A stretch of DNA of 44,077 nt from contig NZ_QMFB01000053.1 of assembly GCF_003285015.1 (NCBI RefSeq), positions 311-44,387 on the forward strand, written 5' to 3'. Source of the DNA: Paenibacillus contaminans (GTDB lineage Bacteria > Bacillota > Bacilli > Paenibacillales > NBRC-103111). The translations under genes were made by a program, and so were the position numbers. The notes below the pieces were generated by a model. The model searched no databases and was not told the origin of the DNA. It was given only the letters and a program-made list of their open reading frames with translations. Of this stretch, positions 7,512 through 16,361 are shown piece after piece (the stretch's first letter is position 1; every line of letters begins with the position of its first letter).

Positions 7512-8456
7512 ATGCCTAAAAAAATAAAGGTGTCAGACCTTGTGCAGCGGTTTTCGATGGAGGTCGTGTGCGGCGAGGCGGGATTAAAGCGTGTGATTAC
7601 GGTTTCCGATTTGTATCGTCCCGGACTTGAGCTTGCGGGATATTTCAATTATCATCCCCGCGAACGGGTACAAATTTTGGGTAGAACGGAGCTTGCTTTC
7701 TTCGAAACGCTTACCATAGAAGAACGCAAAGAGCGAATGGGACTGCTTTGTTCGGAGGAAACGCCGTGTATATGCGTAACGCGGGGGCTGACGGTTCCCG
7801 AGGAGCTGATTGAAATTGCGACGGAACGCGGATTTACGGTGCTTCGCAGCAACCACCCGACGACTACGCTCTCCGGCAATATAACGGATTTCCTAGAGGG
7901 CCGATTGGCGCCATCCACGACGATACACGGCGTTCTCGTTGACGTATACGGAATCGGGATGCTCATTTCGGGAACGAGCGGAATCGGGAAAAGCGAGACG
8001 GCGCTTGAACTCGTCAAACGCGGTCACCGGTTGATAGCCGATGATGCGGTAGAAATTCGGCAAACGGCTGAAAATATTTTAATCGGCAATGCGCCGGATT
8101 TGATCAAACACCTGCTCGAAATACGCGGCGTCGGCATCATCAATGTCATGACGCTATTCGGTGCCGGCGCGATCCGGACGAATATGAAAATCAACGTCGT
8201 CGTCAAGCTGGAAACCTGGCAGCAGGATAAGCAGTACGATAGGCTGGGGCTTGACGAGGAGCTGACGCGCATTATCGATACCGATCTTCCGCTTGTCACG
8301 ATACCGGTTCGTCCGGGACGGAACTTGGCGGTCATCATCGAGGTTGCGGCAATGAACTATCGTCTTAAGCGGATGGGCTACAATGCGGCGCTTCAATTTA
8401 CGAACAGGCTTACGGAAACGCTCAACAACGAAGACGTATACGAAAACGAGACCTAA
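7512..8456 (+). CDS. hprK: HPr kinase/phosphorylase
   Basis: A 314-residue bifunctional enzyme that phosphorylates HPr (and Crh) on Ser46 with ATP or PPi and reverses this by phosphorolysis, making it the sensor of carbon catabolite repression in Firmicutes. The N-terminal domain is followed by the catalytic His139 (TIHGVLVDVYG), Walker A GTSGIGKSE (154-162), DDAVEIR and the family signature LEIRGVGIINVMTLFGAG. Length is normal for the family. It opens the conserved hprK-lgt-ppaX-yvoF cluster, and lgt begins 24 nt downstream. The ATG at 7512 follows GAGAGGAG and GGGGAG. Its substrate HPr is encoded in this same window at 26515. Confidence 0.97.
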   Translation: MPKKIKVSDLVQRFSMEVVCGEAGLKRVITVSDLYRPGLELAGYFNYHPRERVQILGRTELAFFETLTIEERKERMGLLCSEETPCICVTRGLTVPEELIEIATERGFTVLRSNHPTTTLSGNITDFLEGRLAPSTTIHGVLVDVYGIGMLISGTSGIGKSETALELVKRGHRLIADDAVEIRQTAENILIGNAPDLIKHLLEIRGVGIINVMTLFGAGAIRTNMKINVVVKLETWQQDKQYDRLGLDEELTRIIDTDLPLVTIPVRPGRNLAVIIEVAAMNYRLKRMGYNAALQFTNRLTETLNNEDVYENET

Positions 8457-8480
8457 AACGGACGGAGAGGAGCTTTACCT

Positions 8481-9473
8481 ATGGCTTTAAGCTTAAACCC
8501 GATCGCCTTTTCATTGGGTCCGATTCCGGTCCACTGGTACGGTATCATTCTGGGGTCCGCTGCGCTTTTCGGGTTGTTTCTGGCGATTCGCGAAGGCAAG
8601 CGTTTCGGGATTCCATCCGACTTCTTCATGGACTTGTTGTTGATCGGCGTACCCTCGGCTATCATTGGAGCGCGTATCTACTATGTGGCGTTCAAGTGGG
8701 ACTATTATAGCCAAAATCCCGCGGAGATCATCCAAATTTGGCAGGGCGGCATTGCGATATACGGCGCTTTAATCGGCGCAATCATCGCGGCGTTTTTCTA
8801 TGTGCGGGCGAAAGGCTACAACTTCTGGCGCATCGTCGATATATGCGCGCCCGGTTTGATCGCCGGGCAAATGATCGGGCGCTGGGGAAACTTTATGAAC
8901 CAGGAAGCGCACGGCGGGGAAGTGACGGAGTCATTCCTGCGCGACACGCTGCATCTGCCTAACTTTATCGTGAATCAAATGAATATCGACGGGGTATATT
9001 ACCATCCGACCTTTCTCTATGAATCGGTTTGGAATTTAGCGGGTCTGCTGCTTCTGTTCGTTTTGCGCCGGAGACCGTTCCTGCGGGCGGGCGAGCAATT
9101 CATGGCTTACTTCATCTGGTACGGGCTCGGCCGTTTCTTCATTGAAGCGCTGCGGACGGACAGCCTGGCATTCACCGGCCCGGATTGGCTAGCGGCCGTC
9201 GTTCGCGGTTTATGGTCGCCAATGACGATCTTGTTCGAGGAAGGCAATATGTCATACGGAAACATCCGCGTTTCTCAGATGCTCAGCGTGTTGATCATCA
9301 TCGGCGCTATTTTATTTATTGTGATTCGCCGGGTTAAAGGGTATGCGGCGGTCCGGTATGCCGATCCGATCGTTTCGAGCAAAGCTCCGTCAGATCCGGC
9401 TGCGGACACGAAGCCAGGCCGGAAAGACGAGCAAAGCGGCAGTGCAGGCGATGGCGCGGCGGATCGCGTATAA
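8481..9473 (+). CDS. lgt: Prolipoprotein diacylglyceryl transferase
   Basis: A 330-residue polytopic membrane enzyme that moves diacylglycerol from phosphatidylglycerol to the lipobox Cys of prolipoproteins. The signature GRWGNFMNQEAHGG includes Arg134 and Asn137. The early motif IPVHWYGI and later RTDSLAF also match the family. About seven hydrophobic segments are visible. The C-terminal 45 residues (after VKGYAAVRYADP) are a polar, Lys/Asp/Gly-rich tail longer than in B. subtilis Lgt. It lies in the hprK operon and is preceded by GGAGAGGAG. A likely substrate in this window is the PCYCGC lipoprotein at 31668. Confidence 0.96.
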   Translation: MALSLNPIAFSLGPIPVHWYGIILGSAALFGLFLAIREGKRFGIPSDFFMDLLLIGVPSAIIGARIYYVAFKWDYYSQNPAEIIQIWQGGIAIYGALIGAIIAAFFYVRAKGYNFWRIVDICAPGLIAGQMIGRWGNFMNQEAHGGEVTESFLRDTLHLPNFIVNQMNIDGVYYHPTFLYESVWNLAGLLLLFVLRRRPFLRAGEQFMAYFIWYGLGRFFIEALRTDSLAFTGPDWLAAVVRGLWSPMTILFEEGNMSYGNIRVSQMLSVLIIIGAILFIVIRRVKGYAAVRYADPIVSSKAPSDPAADTKPGRKDEQSGSAGDGAADRV

Positions 9474-9560
9474 ACGGTATACGATCCGGTCGTACTAACG
9501 TCGTAATGCCCCGGACAAATGTTCGGCTGGATGGAAGGAAGTCAGCAAGGGAGTGCAGCA

Positions 9561-10220
9561 ATGATTAAAACCATATTGTTTGATTTGGACGGGACGATTG
9601 TCAATACAAACGAGCTCATTATCGCAAGCTTTCTGCATGCGCTTGAAGGACAAACCCCCGGACCCTTTACGCGCGAGCATATCGTACCGAATATGGGCAG
9701 ACCGCTGGTTGAGCAGATGCGTCATTTTAGCGGGCGGGAGCAAGTCGAAGACCTTGTTCAGGCATATCGCGAGTACAATATCCGGAGGCATGACGAGCTG
9801 GTCGAGGAGTTTCCTTACGTGCGCGAGGTGCTGGGAGAGCTGCACGCCGCCGGCATCCGGATGGGCGTTGTGACGAGCAAAATACGGCTGACGACCCAAA
9901 TGGGGCTAAAGCTGCTTAAATTGGACGAGTACTTGAACGTTATCGTTACGGTGGAAGACGTAAAGGAGCCGAAGCCGAGTCCGGAGGGTATTTTGCAGGC
10001 GATGGGTGAGCTTGGTGCGGAACCGGCCTCTACGCTGATGGTCGGCGACAGCCAATACGATATTTTGGCGGCGCAGCGAGCAGGCGTGAAAGCGGCCGGG
10101 GTGGCCTGGACGCTGAAAGGGGAAGCGTTCCTGCAGGAATACAATCCTGACTTTATGCTCCATGATATGCGCGAGCTGCTCGCATTGGCCGGTTTGTCCG
10201 AAGCGGGGCGTAAAGCATAA
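9561..10220 (+). CDS. ppaX: Pyrophosphatase PpaX (HAD family)
   Basis: A 219-residue HAD-superfamily phosphatase. In B. subtilis PpaX hydrolyses the pyrophosphate released when HprK dephosphorylates HPr-Ser-P. Motif I is FDLDGTIVNT (about 6-15), motif II VVTSK, motif III the Lys of KEPKPSPE, and motif IV MVGDSQYDILAAQRAG. The ATG at 9561 follows AAGGGAG at 7 nt; an in-frame upstream start lacks a site. It stands third in the hprK-lgt-ppaX-yvoF order, which separates it from other HAD phosphatases such as Gph. Confidence 0.92.
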   Translation: MIKTILFDLDGTIVNTNELIIASFLHALEGQTPGPFTREHIVPNMGRPLVEQMRHFSGREQVEDLVQAYREYNIRRHDELVEEFPYVREVLGELHAAGIRMGVVTSKIRLTTQMGLKLLKLDEYLNVIVTVEDVKEPKPSPEGILQAMGELGAEPASTLMVGDSQYDILAAQRAGVKAAGVAWTLKGEAFLQEYNPDFMLHDMRELLALAGLSEAGRKA

Positions 10221-10305
10221 TTTGATCATTAGGCGGCTGTCGCGTTATCGTTGCCGGCAGCCGTTATGACAGGCGGCAGCAAGCTGACGTGAAGAGGGAT
10301 GAAGA

Positions 10306-10806
10306 GTGAGAAACGTTCAGCGTTATCCGACCGAAGGGCCGAACGCGCTCTGGCAAGTATACACCACCGTAAGCAAATGGAAGACGATACGGAATTTCGT
10401 GTTTATCCAACTGACGCGATACTCCCCCTCCCTGCGCTTCAAAAACTGGGTTTATCGGAATGTGCTCGGTATGAAGGTCGGGAAACATACGTCTTTCGCG
10501 CTGATGGTGATGGTCGACGTCTTTTTTCCGGAGAAAATAAGCGTAGGCAACAATTCGATCATCGGCTACAATACGACGATTCTTGCGCACGAATACTTGA
10601 TTCGCGAGTACAGGCTAGGCGAGGTTCGGATCGGCTCCAATGTGATGATCGGCGCCAATACGACGATTTTACCGGGCGTCACGATCGGCGATAATGCGGT
10701 TGTGGGCGCCGGCTCCGTCGTCCATAAAGACGTAGCGGCCGGAAGCTTTGTCGCGGGAAATCCGCTGAGGGTTATTCGCGAGAGCGGGGTATCCGGCGAT
10801 ACATAA
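10306..10806 (+). CDS. yvoF: YvoF-type left-handed beta-helix acyltransferase
   Basis: A 166-residue hexapeptide-repeat acyltransferase-like protein. Residues 55-155 carry imperfect [LIV]-G-x4 repeats (ISVGNNSIIGYNTTI, VRIGSNVMIGANTTI, LPGVTIGDNAVVGAGSVV) ending in AGNPLRVI, typical of acetyltransferases with a left-handed beta helix. The substrate is unknown. It starts with GTG at 10306, 7 nt after AAGAGGG. Its position between ppaX and hisZ equals that of yvoF in B. subtilis. A hairpin terminator follows. Confidence 0.85.
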   Translation: MRNVQRYPTEGPNALWQVYTTVSKWKTIRNFVFIQLTRYSPSLRFKNWVYRNVLGMKVGKHTSFALMVMVDVFFPEKISVGNNSIIGYNTTILAHEYLIREYRLGEVRIGSNVMIGANTTILPGVTIGDNAVVGAGSVVHKDVAAGSFVAGNPLRVIRESGVSGDT

Positions 10807-10808
10807 GA

Positions 10809-10849
10809 TTAGAGAGGGGGGCGTCGAGCCTCTCTCTTGTTTGCTTTTA
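10809..10849 (+). terminator. Intrinsic terminator after yvoF
   Basis: AGAGAGG and CCTCTCT form a GC-rich hairpin around GGGGCGTCGAG, followed by a TTGTTTGCTTTT tract. It closes the hprK operon before the histidine operon. Confidence 0.75.
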
Positions 10850-10962
10850 GGGCGGCGATGGACGGAGATTGACGCTTGTTCGCATCCGTGATAAACTAGC
10901 CATTACATTTTTTGTTTCCTTTAATTTATTAGCATATTAGTATGGTCACATGGTAGCGCACT

Positions 10963-10982
10963 AAAGCGCTTTGTGATATACT
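10963..10982 (+). promoter_or_regulatory. Extended -10 promoter of the his operon with a cre-like palindrome
   Basis: TGATATACT (10974-10982) is an extended -10 element 34 nt before hisZ; no convincing -35 is present. The perfect palindrome AAAGCGCTTT (10963-10972) overlaps the region just upstream. It matches the core of catabolite-responsive elements (TGWAANCGNTNWCA), though the outer TG/CA are missing. No T-box (AGGGTGGNACCGCG) is seen in the 200 nt before hisZ. Confidence 0.4.
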
Positions 10983-11016
10983 GTTTGTAAATGGAATTCG
11001 TGTCGAGGTGAATGCA

Positions 11017-12213
11017 ATGTCGAAGCCAAAAGTGTTTGAAAAACCGACCGGCGTGAAGGACTACTTGCCGGAAGCCGTCGCCAAGCTTCGCAGCATCGAG
11101 TTTCGGGTGCTCGGCTGCATGGAACGCTGGGGGTACAGCCAAATCGTGACGCCGACGTTGGAGTTTTACGATACGGTGGGCGCCGCCAGCTCTACGTCCG
11201 ACAATAAGCTGTTCAAGCTTCTCGATCAGAACGGAAGAACGCTGGTGCTGCGCTCCGACATCACCGCACCGATCGCCCGTGTAGTGGCGTCGCTGCTCAA
11301 AACGGAGCCTCTGCCTGTCCGGCTTTCGTATCACGCGAACGTGTTCCGCACATTCGAGGAGGAAGCGGGACGCGAGTCGGAGTTTTACCAAACCGGCGTC
11401 GAGCTGGTCGGCGACCCTTCATCGGAAGCGGACGCGGAAGTGATCGCACTGGCGATTGCGTCGCTGCAGGCGGCCGGCGTGCAGCGTTTCAAGATCGCGC
11501 TCGGGCATGTGGGCTTTCTGAACGGGCTGTTCAACGAGACGTTGGAAGGGCGCGACGAGGAACAGACGGCGCTGAAGGAGCGTCTTTTGAACCGCGATTA
11601 TGTCGGCTACCGGAAGCTGATCCGCGATTTTGCGCTTGAGGATACGAAGCGGGCGGAGCTGGAAAGTATTTTGCGGCTGCGCGGCGGGGATGAAATATGC
11701 GAGCAAGCGCGGTCGGTGACGAGGGATCCGCAGGCTCAGCAGTCGCTGACGCATTTGTGCGAGGTATGGGACGTGCTTAAAGCTTACGGCGTCAGCGAGC
11801 ATGTTGTCATCGATTTGACGATGATCGGCAATTTTTCTTATTATACGGGGATGACTTTCGAGGGTTATGCGGCCGATCACGGTTTTCCGGTATGCAGCGG
11901 CGGGCGCTACGACAACCTGCTCGCCCAGTTCGGCAGACCGGCCCCGGCTACGGGGTTCGCGCTCAAGACGAACCGGATCATGGAGGTCGCCGGCGGCGAA
12001 ATCGAGCAGCCGTATAAGGTACTGATCTTATACGATGCGAATCACCGCGAAGAAGCGTTCCGCTGCGCCAAGGAAATGCGCGGCCGCGAAGGCTTGAAGG
12101 TGGAGACGCGGCGCATCGAGAACGAGAGCGAAGGCGACAGCATGAAGCTGGTAGCCGAGGGCGTCTACGAGTATGACGGGCAGCGGTACGGAGACATAAT
12201 ATCGTTTTTCTAG
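11017..12213 (+). CDS. hisZ: ATP phosphoribosyltransferase regulatory subunit
   Basis: A 398-residue histidyl-tRNA-synthetase-like protein that lacks tRNA charging and instead forms an octameric complex with short-form HisG, conferring histidine feedback control. The class II aminoacyl-tRNA-synthetase-like core is visible: KPTGVKDYLPE near the N-terminus, the motif-2-like stretch FRTFEEEAGRESEFYQTGVE (about 113-132), and YYTGMTFEGY with SGGRYDNLLAQFG. The start at 11017 is preceded by GAGGTG at 6 nt; the GTG 9 nt upstream overlaps that site. It is the first gene of an eight-gene histidine operon. Its presence agrees with the 211-residue HisG next door. Confidence 0.95.
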   Translation: MSKPKVFEKPTGVKDYLPEAVAKLRSIEFRVLGCMERWGYSQIVTPTLEFYDTVGAASSTSDNKLFKLLDQNGRTLVLRSDITAPIARVVASLLKTEPLPVRLSYHANVFRTFEEEAGRESEFYQTGVELVGDPSSEADAEVIALAIASLQAAGVQRFKIALGHVGFLNGLFNETLEGRDEEQTALKERLLNRDYVGYRKLIRDFALEDTKRAELESILRLRGGDEICEQARSVTRDPQAQQSLTHLCEVWDVLKAYGVSEHVVIDLTMIGNFSYYTGMTFEGYAADHGFPVCSGGRYDNLLAQFGRPAPATGFALKTNRIMEVAGGEIEQPYKVLILYDANHREEAFRCAKEMRGREGLKVETRRIENESEGDSMKLVAEGVYEYDGQRYGDIISFF

Positions 12214-12306
12214 CGGCCGTGCTTCCGTTTTCTATCGGAATATTCGGCGGATTCTTACGTATATGAAGTTAATTTTCCTGGCGGAAGGTTAGTAGGAGGT
12301 GCTCCC

Positions 12307-12942
12307 TTGCAACAACTATTGAAGGTTGCCATGCCGAAGGGGCGGATAAACAAATCTGCGATCAAGCTTTTGCAGGATGCCGGTTATGCGATACCGGACG
12401 ATCTTGAGGATTCGCGCAAGCTGATTATTTCGGCTCCCGAAGTGGGCATGGAATTTATTATGGCAAAACCTGTCGACGTGGCGACTTATGTCGAATATGG
12501 CGTTTCGGACATCGGGATCGTCGGCAAGGACGTGCTGATGGAAGAAGACCGCGACGTTTACGAGCTGCTCGATTTGGGTATCGCGCGCTGCAGGATGTCG
12601 GTCATCGGATTGCCGGATTGGACGCCGGTCATGAACCCGCGCGTAGCGACGAAGTATCCGAATGTCGCTTCCCGCTATTTTCGGGAGCGCGGTCAGCAGG
12701 TTGACGTTATTAAGCTGAACGGCTCGATCGAGCTGGCGCCGCTGATCGGCTTGGCCGACCGGATCGTCGATATGGTCGAGACCGGGCGCACGCTGCAGGA
12801 GAACGGTCTCGTCGAGCTGGAATCGATTTTCCCGATCACAAGCAGGCTGATTGCCAACCGCGTCAGCTATCGGATGAAGAACGACGCAATTCAGCAGCTG
12901 TGCGACAGGCTGCAGACGGTTATAGGCGAGCCTGTGCTGTAA
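12307..12942 (+). CDS. hisG: ATP phosphoribosyltransferase, short form
   Basis: A 211-residue enzyme for the first step of histidine synthesis, condensing ATP and PRPP to phosphoribosyl-ATP. It lacks the C-terminal regulatory domain of long HisG and so depends on HisZ. The PRPP-binding loop region reads LADRIVDMVETGRTLQENGL (about 156-175), and VGKDVLMEE and the N-terminal MPKGR are typical. It starts with TTG at 12307, directly behind AGGAGGT. Confidence 0.96.
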   Translation: MQQLLKVAMPKGRINKSAIKLLQDAGYAIPDDLEDSRKLIISAPEVGMEFIMAKPVDVATYVEYGVSDIGIVGKDVLMEEDRDVYELLDLGIARCRMSVIGLPDWTPVMNPRVATKYPNVASRYFRERGQQVDVIKLNGSIELAPLIGLADRIVDMVETGRTLQENGLVELESIFPITSRLIANRVSYRMKNDAIQQLCDRLQTVIGEPVL

Positions 12943-13059
12943 CCGGCATGCACGCGTACGCATGCGAACGGCGAAGAGAAAGCTATATGAAGTTGAACGA
13001 AAGACAGATACGTGAAAAGAACCAAAGATAGCGATTGTATAAGGAAGGAGGCCGGACCG

Positions 13060-14340
13060 ATGCGGATTATGCCGGCTCAACAGTTTTCAATTACGAGAGA
13101 AGTGGAATACGGCTCGCCGGAGCAGAACGAATCTGTGCAGAGGATCATCAAACGGGTGCGTGAAGAAGGCGATGCGGCGCTTCGCGCTTACGCCAAGGAG
13201 TTCGACGGCATACAAGTGGGCGAGCTGCGAGTAACCCAGGAAGAATTAAACGACGCTTACGCGAAGGTGGACGCGGTATTTCTCGAGGCGATTCGCGAAG
13301 CGGCTGCGAACATCCGTTCTTTCCACGAGAAGCAGAAGCGGAACTCGTGGGTAGATATGCAGCCGGACGGTACGGTGCTCGGGCAAGTCATTCGGCCGCT
13401 TAAGCGGATCGGTATTTACGTTCCCGGCGGAAAGGCGGCTTACCCGTCCTCGGTGCTGATGAACGCGATTCCCGCGCAGGTAGCCGGGGTACCGGAAATC
13501 GTTATGGTAACGCCGCCGGCAACTGCAGGCGAAGAAGGCGTGAACCCATATATTCTGGTCGCGGCAGCCGAAGTCGGCATCCGCGAAATATACCGCGTCG
13601 GCGGCGCGCAAGCGGTCGCTGCGCTCGCATACGGCACGGAGTCGATCGCTCCGGTCGACAAAATCGTCGGACCGGGCAACATTTACGTGGCGCTTGCCAA
13701 ACGCAGCGTGTTCGGCGCCGTCGATATCGACAGTATCGCCGGACCTAGCGAGATCGTCGTGCTGGCGGATGAAACGGCCGATCCGGCTTATGTAGCGGCC
13801 GACCTGCTGTCGCAGGCGGAGCACGACGAGATGGCTTCGGCCGTGCTCGTGACGACGTCGGAGCGGCTCGCAGGCGAGGTGCAGGCCGAGGTGGCCCGCC
13901 AGCTCGAGGAGCTGCCGCGCAAGGCGATCGCGGCCCAATCGATCCGCGATTACGGCGCGATCCTGACGGTCGGCAGCCTGAGCGAAGGCATCGACGTCGT
14001 CAACCGGCTTGCGCCGGAGCATTTGGAGCTGATGATTGCGGAGCCGTGGAATTCGATCGGCTTGATCGAGAACGCCGGCGCCATTTTCCTCGGGCCTTAC
14101 AGCTCGGAGCCGGTCGGCGATTATTTCGCGGGGCCGAATCATATTTTGCCGACGAACGGAACCGCGCGTTTCTCGTCGCCGCTTAATGTGGACGATTTCT
14201 TGAAGAAATCGAGCGTCATTTCCTACAGCAAGCAAGCGCTGCTGGCGAACGGACGCAAAATTGTGGCGCTCGCCGAGCACGAAGGGCTTCAGGGCCATGC
14301 GCGGGCGATTCAGGTGCGACTTGACAAGGAGGGCAATTAA
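13060..14340 (+). CDS. hisD: Histidinol dehydrogenase
   Basis: A 426-residue zinc enzyme that oxidises histidinol to histidine in two NAD-dependent steps, the end of the pathway. Zn-binding Gln and His are seen in LLSQAEHDE, the catalytic Glu-His pair in RLAPEHLEL, the Asp ligand region near GPNHILPTNGTARFSS, and the family motif DSIAGPSEIVVLAD. The ATG at 13060 is chosen because GGAAGGAGG lies 8 nt upstream; a longer reading of 16 residues has no such signal. hisB follows after 2 nt. Confidence 0.97.
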   Translation: MRIMPAQQFSITREVEYGSPEQNESVQRIIKRVREEGDAALRAYAKEFDGIQVGELRVTQEELNDAYAKVDAVFLEAIREAAANIRSFHEKQKRNSWVDMQPDGTVLGQVIRPLKRIGIYVPGGKAAYPSSVLMNAIPAQVAGVPEIVMVTPPATAGEEGVNPYILVAAAEVGIREIYRVGGAQAVAALAYGTESIAPVDKIVGPGNIYVALAKRSVFGAVDIDSIAGPSEIVVLADETADPAYVAADLLSQAEHDEMASAVLVTTSERLAGEVQAEVARQLEELPRKAIAAQSIRDYGAILTVGSLSEGIDVVNRLAPEHLELMIAEPWNSIGLIENAGAIFLGPYSSEPVGDYFAGPNHILPTNGTARFSSPLNVDDFLKKSSVISYSKQALLANGRKIVALAEHEGLQGHARAIQVRLDKEGN

Positions 14341-14342
14341 CG

Positions 14343-14933
14343 ATGGCGGAAAGAAAAGGCGGCATTTCGCGCAAAACGAACGAAACGGACATTCAGCTCA
14401 GCTTTAACGTTGACGGTTCGGGAATTTCGGAAATCGAAACGGACGTACCGTTTCTGAATCATATGCTCGACTTGTTTACGAAGCACGGCCAATTCGATTT
14501 GCAAGTAAAGGCGCAGGGCGATATCGATATCGACGATCACCATACGGTCGAAGATATCGGCATTTGCCTCGGACATGCGCTGCGCGAAGCGCTCGGCGAC
14601 AAGAAAGGCATCAAGCGCTACGCTAACGTATTCATTCCGATGGACGAGGCGCTCGCCCAGGTCGTGATCGACGTGAGCAACCGTCCGCATTTTGAATACC
14701 GGGCACAGTACCCGTCGGCGCAGGTCGGCAGCTTCACCACGGAGCTGGTACACGAGTTCTTGTGGAAGCTCGCGCTTGAGGCGCGCATTACGCTGCATGT
14801 CATTGTGCACTATGGCCACAATACGCATCATATGGTCGAGGCGGTGTTCAAGGCGCTCGGACGCGCGATCGACGAGGCGACGACGATCGACCCGCGGGTG
14901 AAAGGCGTTCCGTCGACGAAGGGAGTGCTGTAA
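14343..14933 (+). CDS. hisB: Imidazoleglycerol-phosphate dehydratase
   Basis: A 196-residue monofunctional dehydratase (no fused histidinol phosphatase) that converts imidazoleglycerol phosphate to imidazoleacetol phosphate. The metal-binding His clusters are LNHMLDLFTKHG, DDHHTVEDIGI and HYGHNTHHMVEA. The start is 2 nt after the hisD stop and the ribosome-binding site (AAGGAGG) lies inside the end of hisD, so translation is probably coupled. Confidence 0.97.
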   Translation: MAERKGGISRKTNETDIQLSFNVDGSGISEIETDVPFLNHMLDLFTKHGQFDLQVKAQGDIDIDDHHTVEDIGICLGHALREALGDKKGIKRYANVFIPMDEALAQVVIDVSNRPHFEYRAQYPSAQVGSFTTELVHEFLWKLALEARITLHVIVHYGHNTHHMVEAVFKALGRAIDEATTIDPRVKGVPSTKGVL

Positions 14934-14936
14934 CCC

Positions 14937-15566
14937 GTGATAGCGATTATCGACTACGGGATGGGCAACCTTCACAGCGTCAGCAAAGCGGTCGAACGGC
15001 TCGGGGTCGAAGCGAAGGTCACCTCCGACGAGCGGGAAATCATGTCTTCGGAAGGCGCGATACTGCCGGGCGTAGGCGCCTTTGGCGACGCGATGGACAA
15101 TTTGCGGCAAACGGGTCTCCATGATGCCGTTCTTCATTATGCTGCTACAGGCAAGCCTCTTCTCGGCATTTGTCTGGGGATGCAGCTGCTGTTTACCGAA
15201 AGCGAGGAGCACGGCAGCCACAAAGGCTTGAATTTGCTTCCGGGCAGCGTGGTTCGTTTTCGGGGCGACTATAAAGTGCCGCATATGGGCTGGAACCGGC
15301 TTGAGTTTCGGCAAGCCAGTCCTTTGTTCGCCGAGGCGGAGCAAGGGCATGTGTATTTCGTCCATTCTTATCACGTCAAGCCGGAGAGGGCGTCGGACTT
15401 GCTTGCCACTACCGATTACCACCAGCAGGTGACGGCGATCGTCGGCCGCGGCAACGTGTTCGGCATGCAGTTTCATCCGGAAAAGAGCGGTGCTCTCGGC
15501 ATCAAGCTGCTCGGCAACTTCCTTAGGATAACGGAACACACTTCAATAGAAGCAGGGAACGCATAA
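14937..15566 (+). CDS. hisH: Imidazole glycerol phosphate synthase, glutaminase subunit
   Basis: A 209-residue class I glutamine amidotransferase that feeds ammonia to HisF. The triad is visible: Cys79 in GICLGMQLL, and His180 and Glu182 in QFHPEKSG. The start is a GTG 3 nt after the hisB stop. Its last base overlaps the first base of hisA (TAATG), an arrangement of translational coupling. Confidence 0.96.
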   Translation: MIAIIDYGMGNLHSVSKAVERLGVEAKVTSDEREIMSSEGAILPGVGAFGDAMDNLRQTGLHDAVLHYAATGKPLLGICLGMQLLFTESEEHGSHKGLNLLPGSVVRFRGDYKVPHMGWNRLEFRQASPLFAEAEQGHVYFVHSYHVKPERASDLLATTDYHQQVTAIVGRGNVFGMQFHPEKSGALGIKLLGNFLRITEHTSIEAGNA

Positions 15567-16330
15567 TGAAATTCAGGCCGTGTATCGATATCCATCAAGG
15601 CAAGGTAAAGCAGATCGTCGGCGAAACGCTGCAGCAGGACGCCAGCCGCGTCGTGGAAAATTTCGTCTCCAGTCAATCGCCGGGCTATTATGCGCGGATG
15701 TACCGAGAGGATCGCTTGACCGGCGGACATATCATTATGCTGGGCGGCGGCAATGAAGAGGCAGCCGAGGAAGCCCTGCGCGCTTATCCCGGCGGCTTGC
15801 AGATCGGCGGCGGCATTAAGGCGGACAATGCGGCCCGTTATATCGAGCTGGGCGCTTCGCACGTTATTGTAACCTCCTATATTTTTCAAGACGGCAAGCT
15901 TCAAATGGACAATTTGGACGCTATCGCGGCTAAGGTCGGCAAAGATCGTCTGGTGATCGACTTGAGCTGCAAGGAGCGGGACGGCAAATATTACGTAGTC
16001 ACAAACCAGTGGCGGACCTTCAGCGATTTCGAGGTGAACGCTGCCGGTATCGCGCAATTGGAAGCATACTGCGATGAATTTCTCATTCATGCCGTGGACG
16101 TAGAGGGCAAACGCGAGGGCGTGCAGGAACGGCTCGCCGCGCAGCTGGCGGAATGGACGACGATTCCGACGACTTATGCGGGGGGCGCCAGATCGCTGGC
16201 CGATCTCGAACGGTTCCGCAGCATTACGGGCGGCAGGCTCGACATTACGATCGGCAGCGCGCTGGATATATTCGGCGGACAGCTTCCGTACCGCGATGTG
16301 GTGGAGTTCTGCCGAGCCGGAACGGAATAA
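15566..16330 (+). CDS. hisA: ProFAR isomerase of the eukaryotic (HIS6-like) type
   Basis: A 254-residue (beta/alpha)8-barrel enzyme for the Amadori isomerisation of ProFAR to PRFAR, placed exactly where hisA belongs between hisH and hisF. The sequence is not the usual bacterial HisA. It carries the hallmarks of the fungal/plant-type enzyme: CIDIHQGKVKQIVG at the N-terminus, NFVSSQSPGYYA, GKDRLVIDLSCK, EFLIHAVDVEG, TYAGGARS and GSALDIFGG, all close to yeast His6 as I recall it. Catalytic Asp8 and a second Asp at 132 (DLSC) are present. The usual bacterial opening (PAIDLKDGKCVRL-like) is absent. hisF starts 31 nt downstream, and no second hisA is in the window. Confidence 0.88.
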   Translation: MKFRPCIDIHQGKVKQIVGETLQQDASRVVENFVSSQSPGYYARMYREDRLTGGHIIMLGGGNEEAAEEALRAYPGGLQIGGGIKADNAARYIELGASHVIVTSYIFQDGKLQMDNLDAIAAKVGKDRLVIDLSCKERDGKYYVVTNQWRTFSDFEVNAAGIAQLEAYCDEFLIHAVDVEGKREGVQERLAAQLAEWTTIPTTYAGGARSLADLERFRSITGGRLDITIGSALDIFGGQLPYRDVVEFCRAGTE

Positions 16331-16361
16331 CCAAGGGCTGCGAGCCCGGGAGGGGGATCCC

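Noticed and set aside
10850..11016. T-box or other his-operon riboswitch
   Set aside because: No AGGGTGGNACCGCG-like sequence or specifier structure is present; only a promoter and a palindrome are visible.
14337..15539. Long minus-strand frame of 400 residues antisense to hisB/hisH
   Set aside because: It is Arg/His-rich, has no recognisable domain or ribosome-binding site, and mirrors two certain genes. The same holds for other long antisense frames over hisD, msmX, prs, trxB, gapA and pgk.
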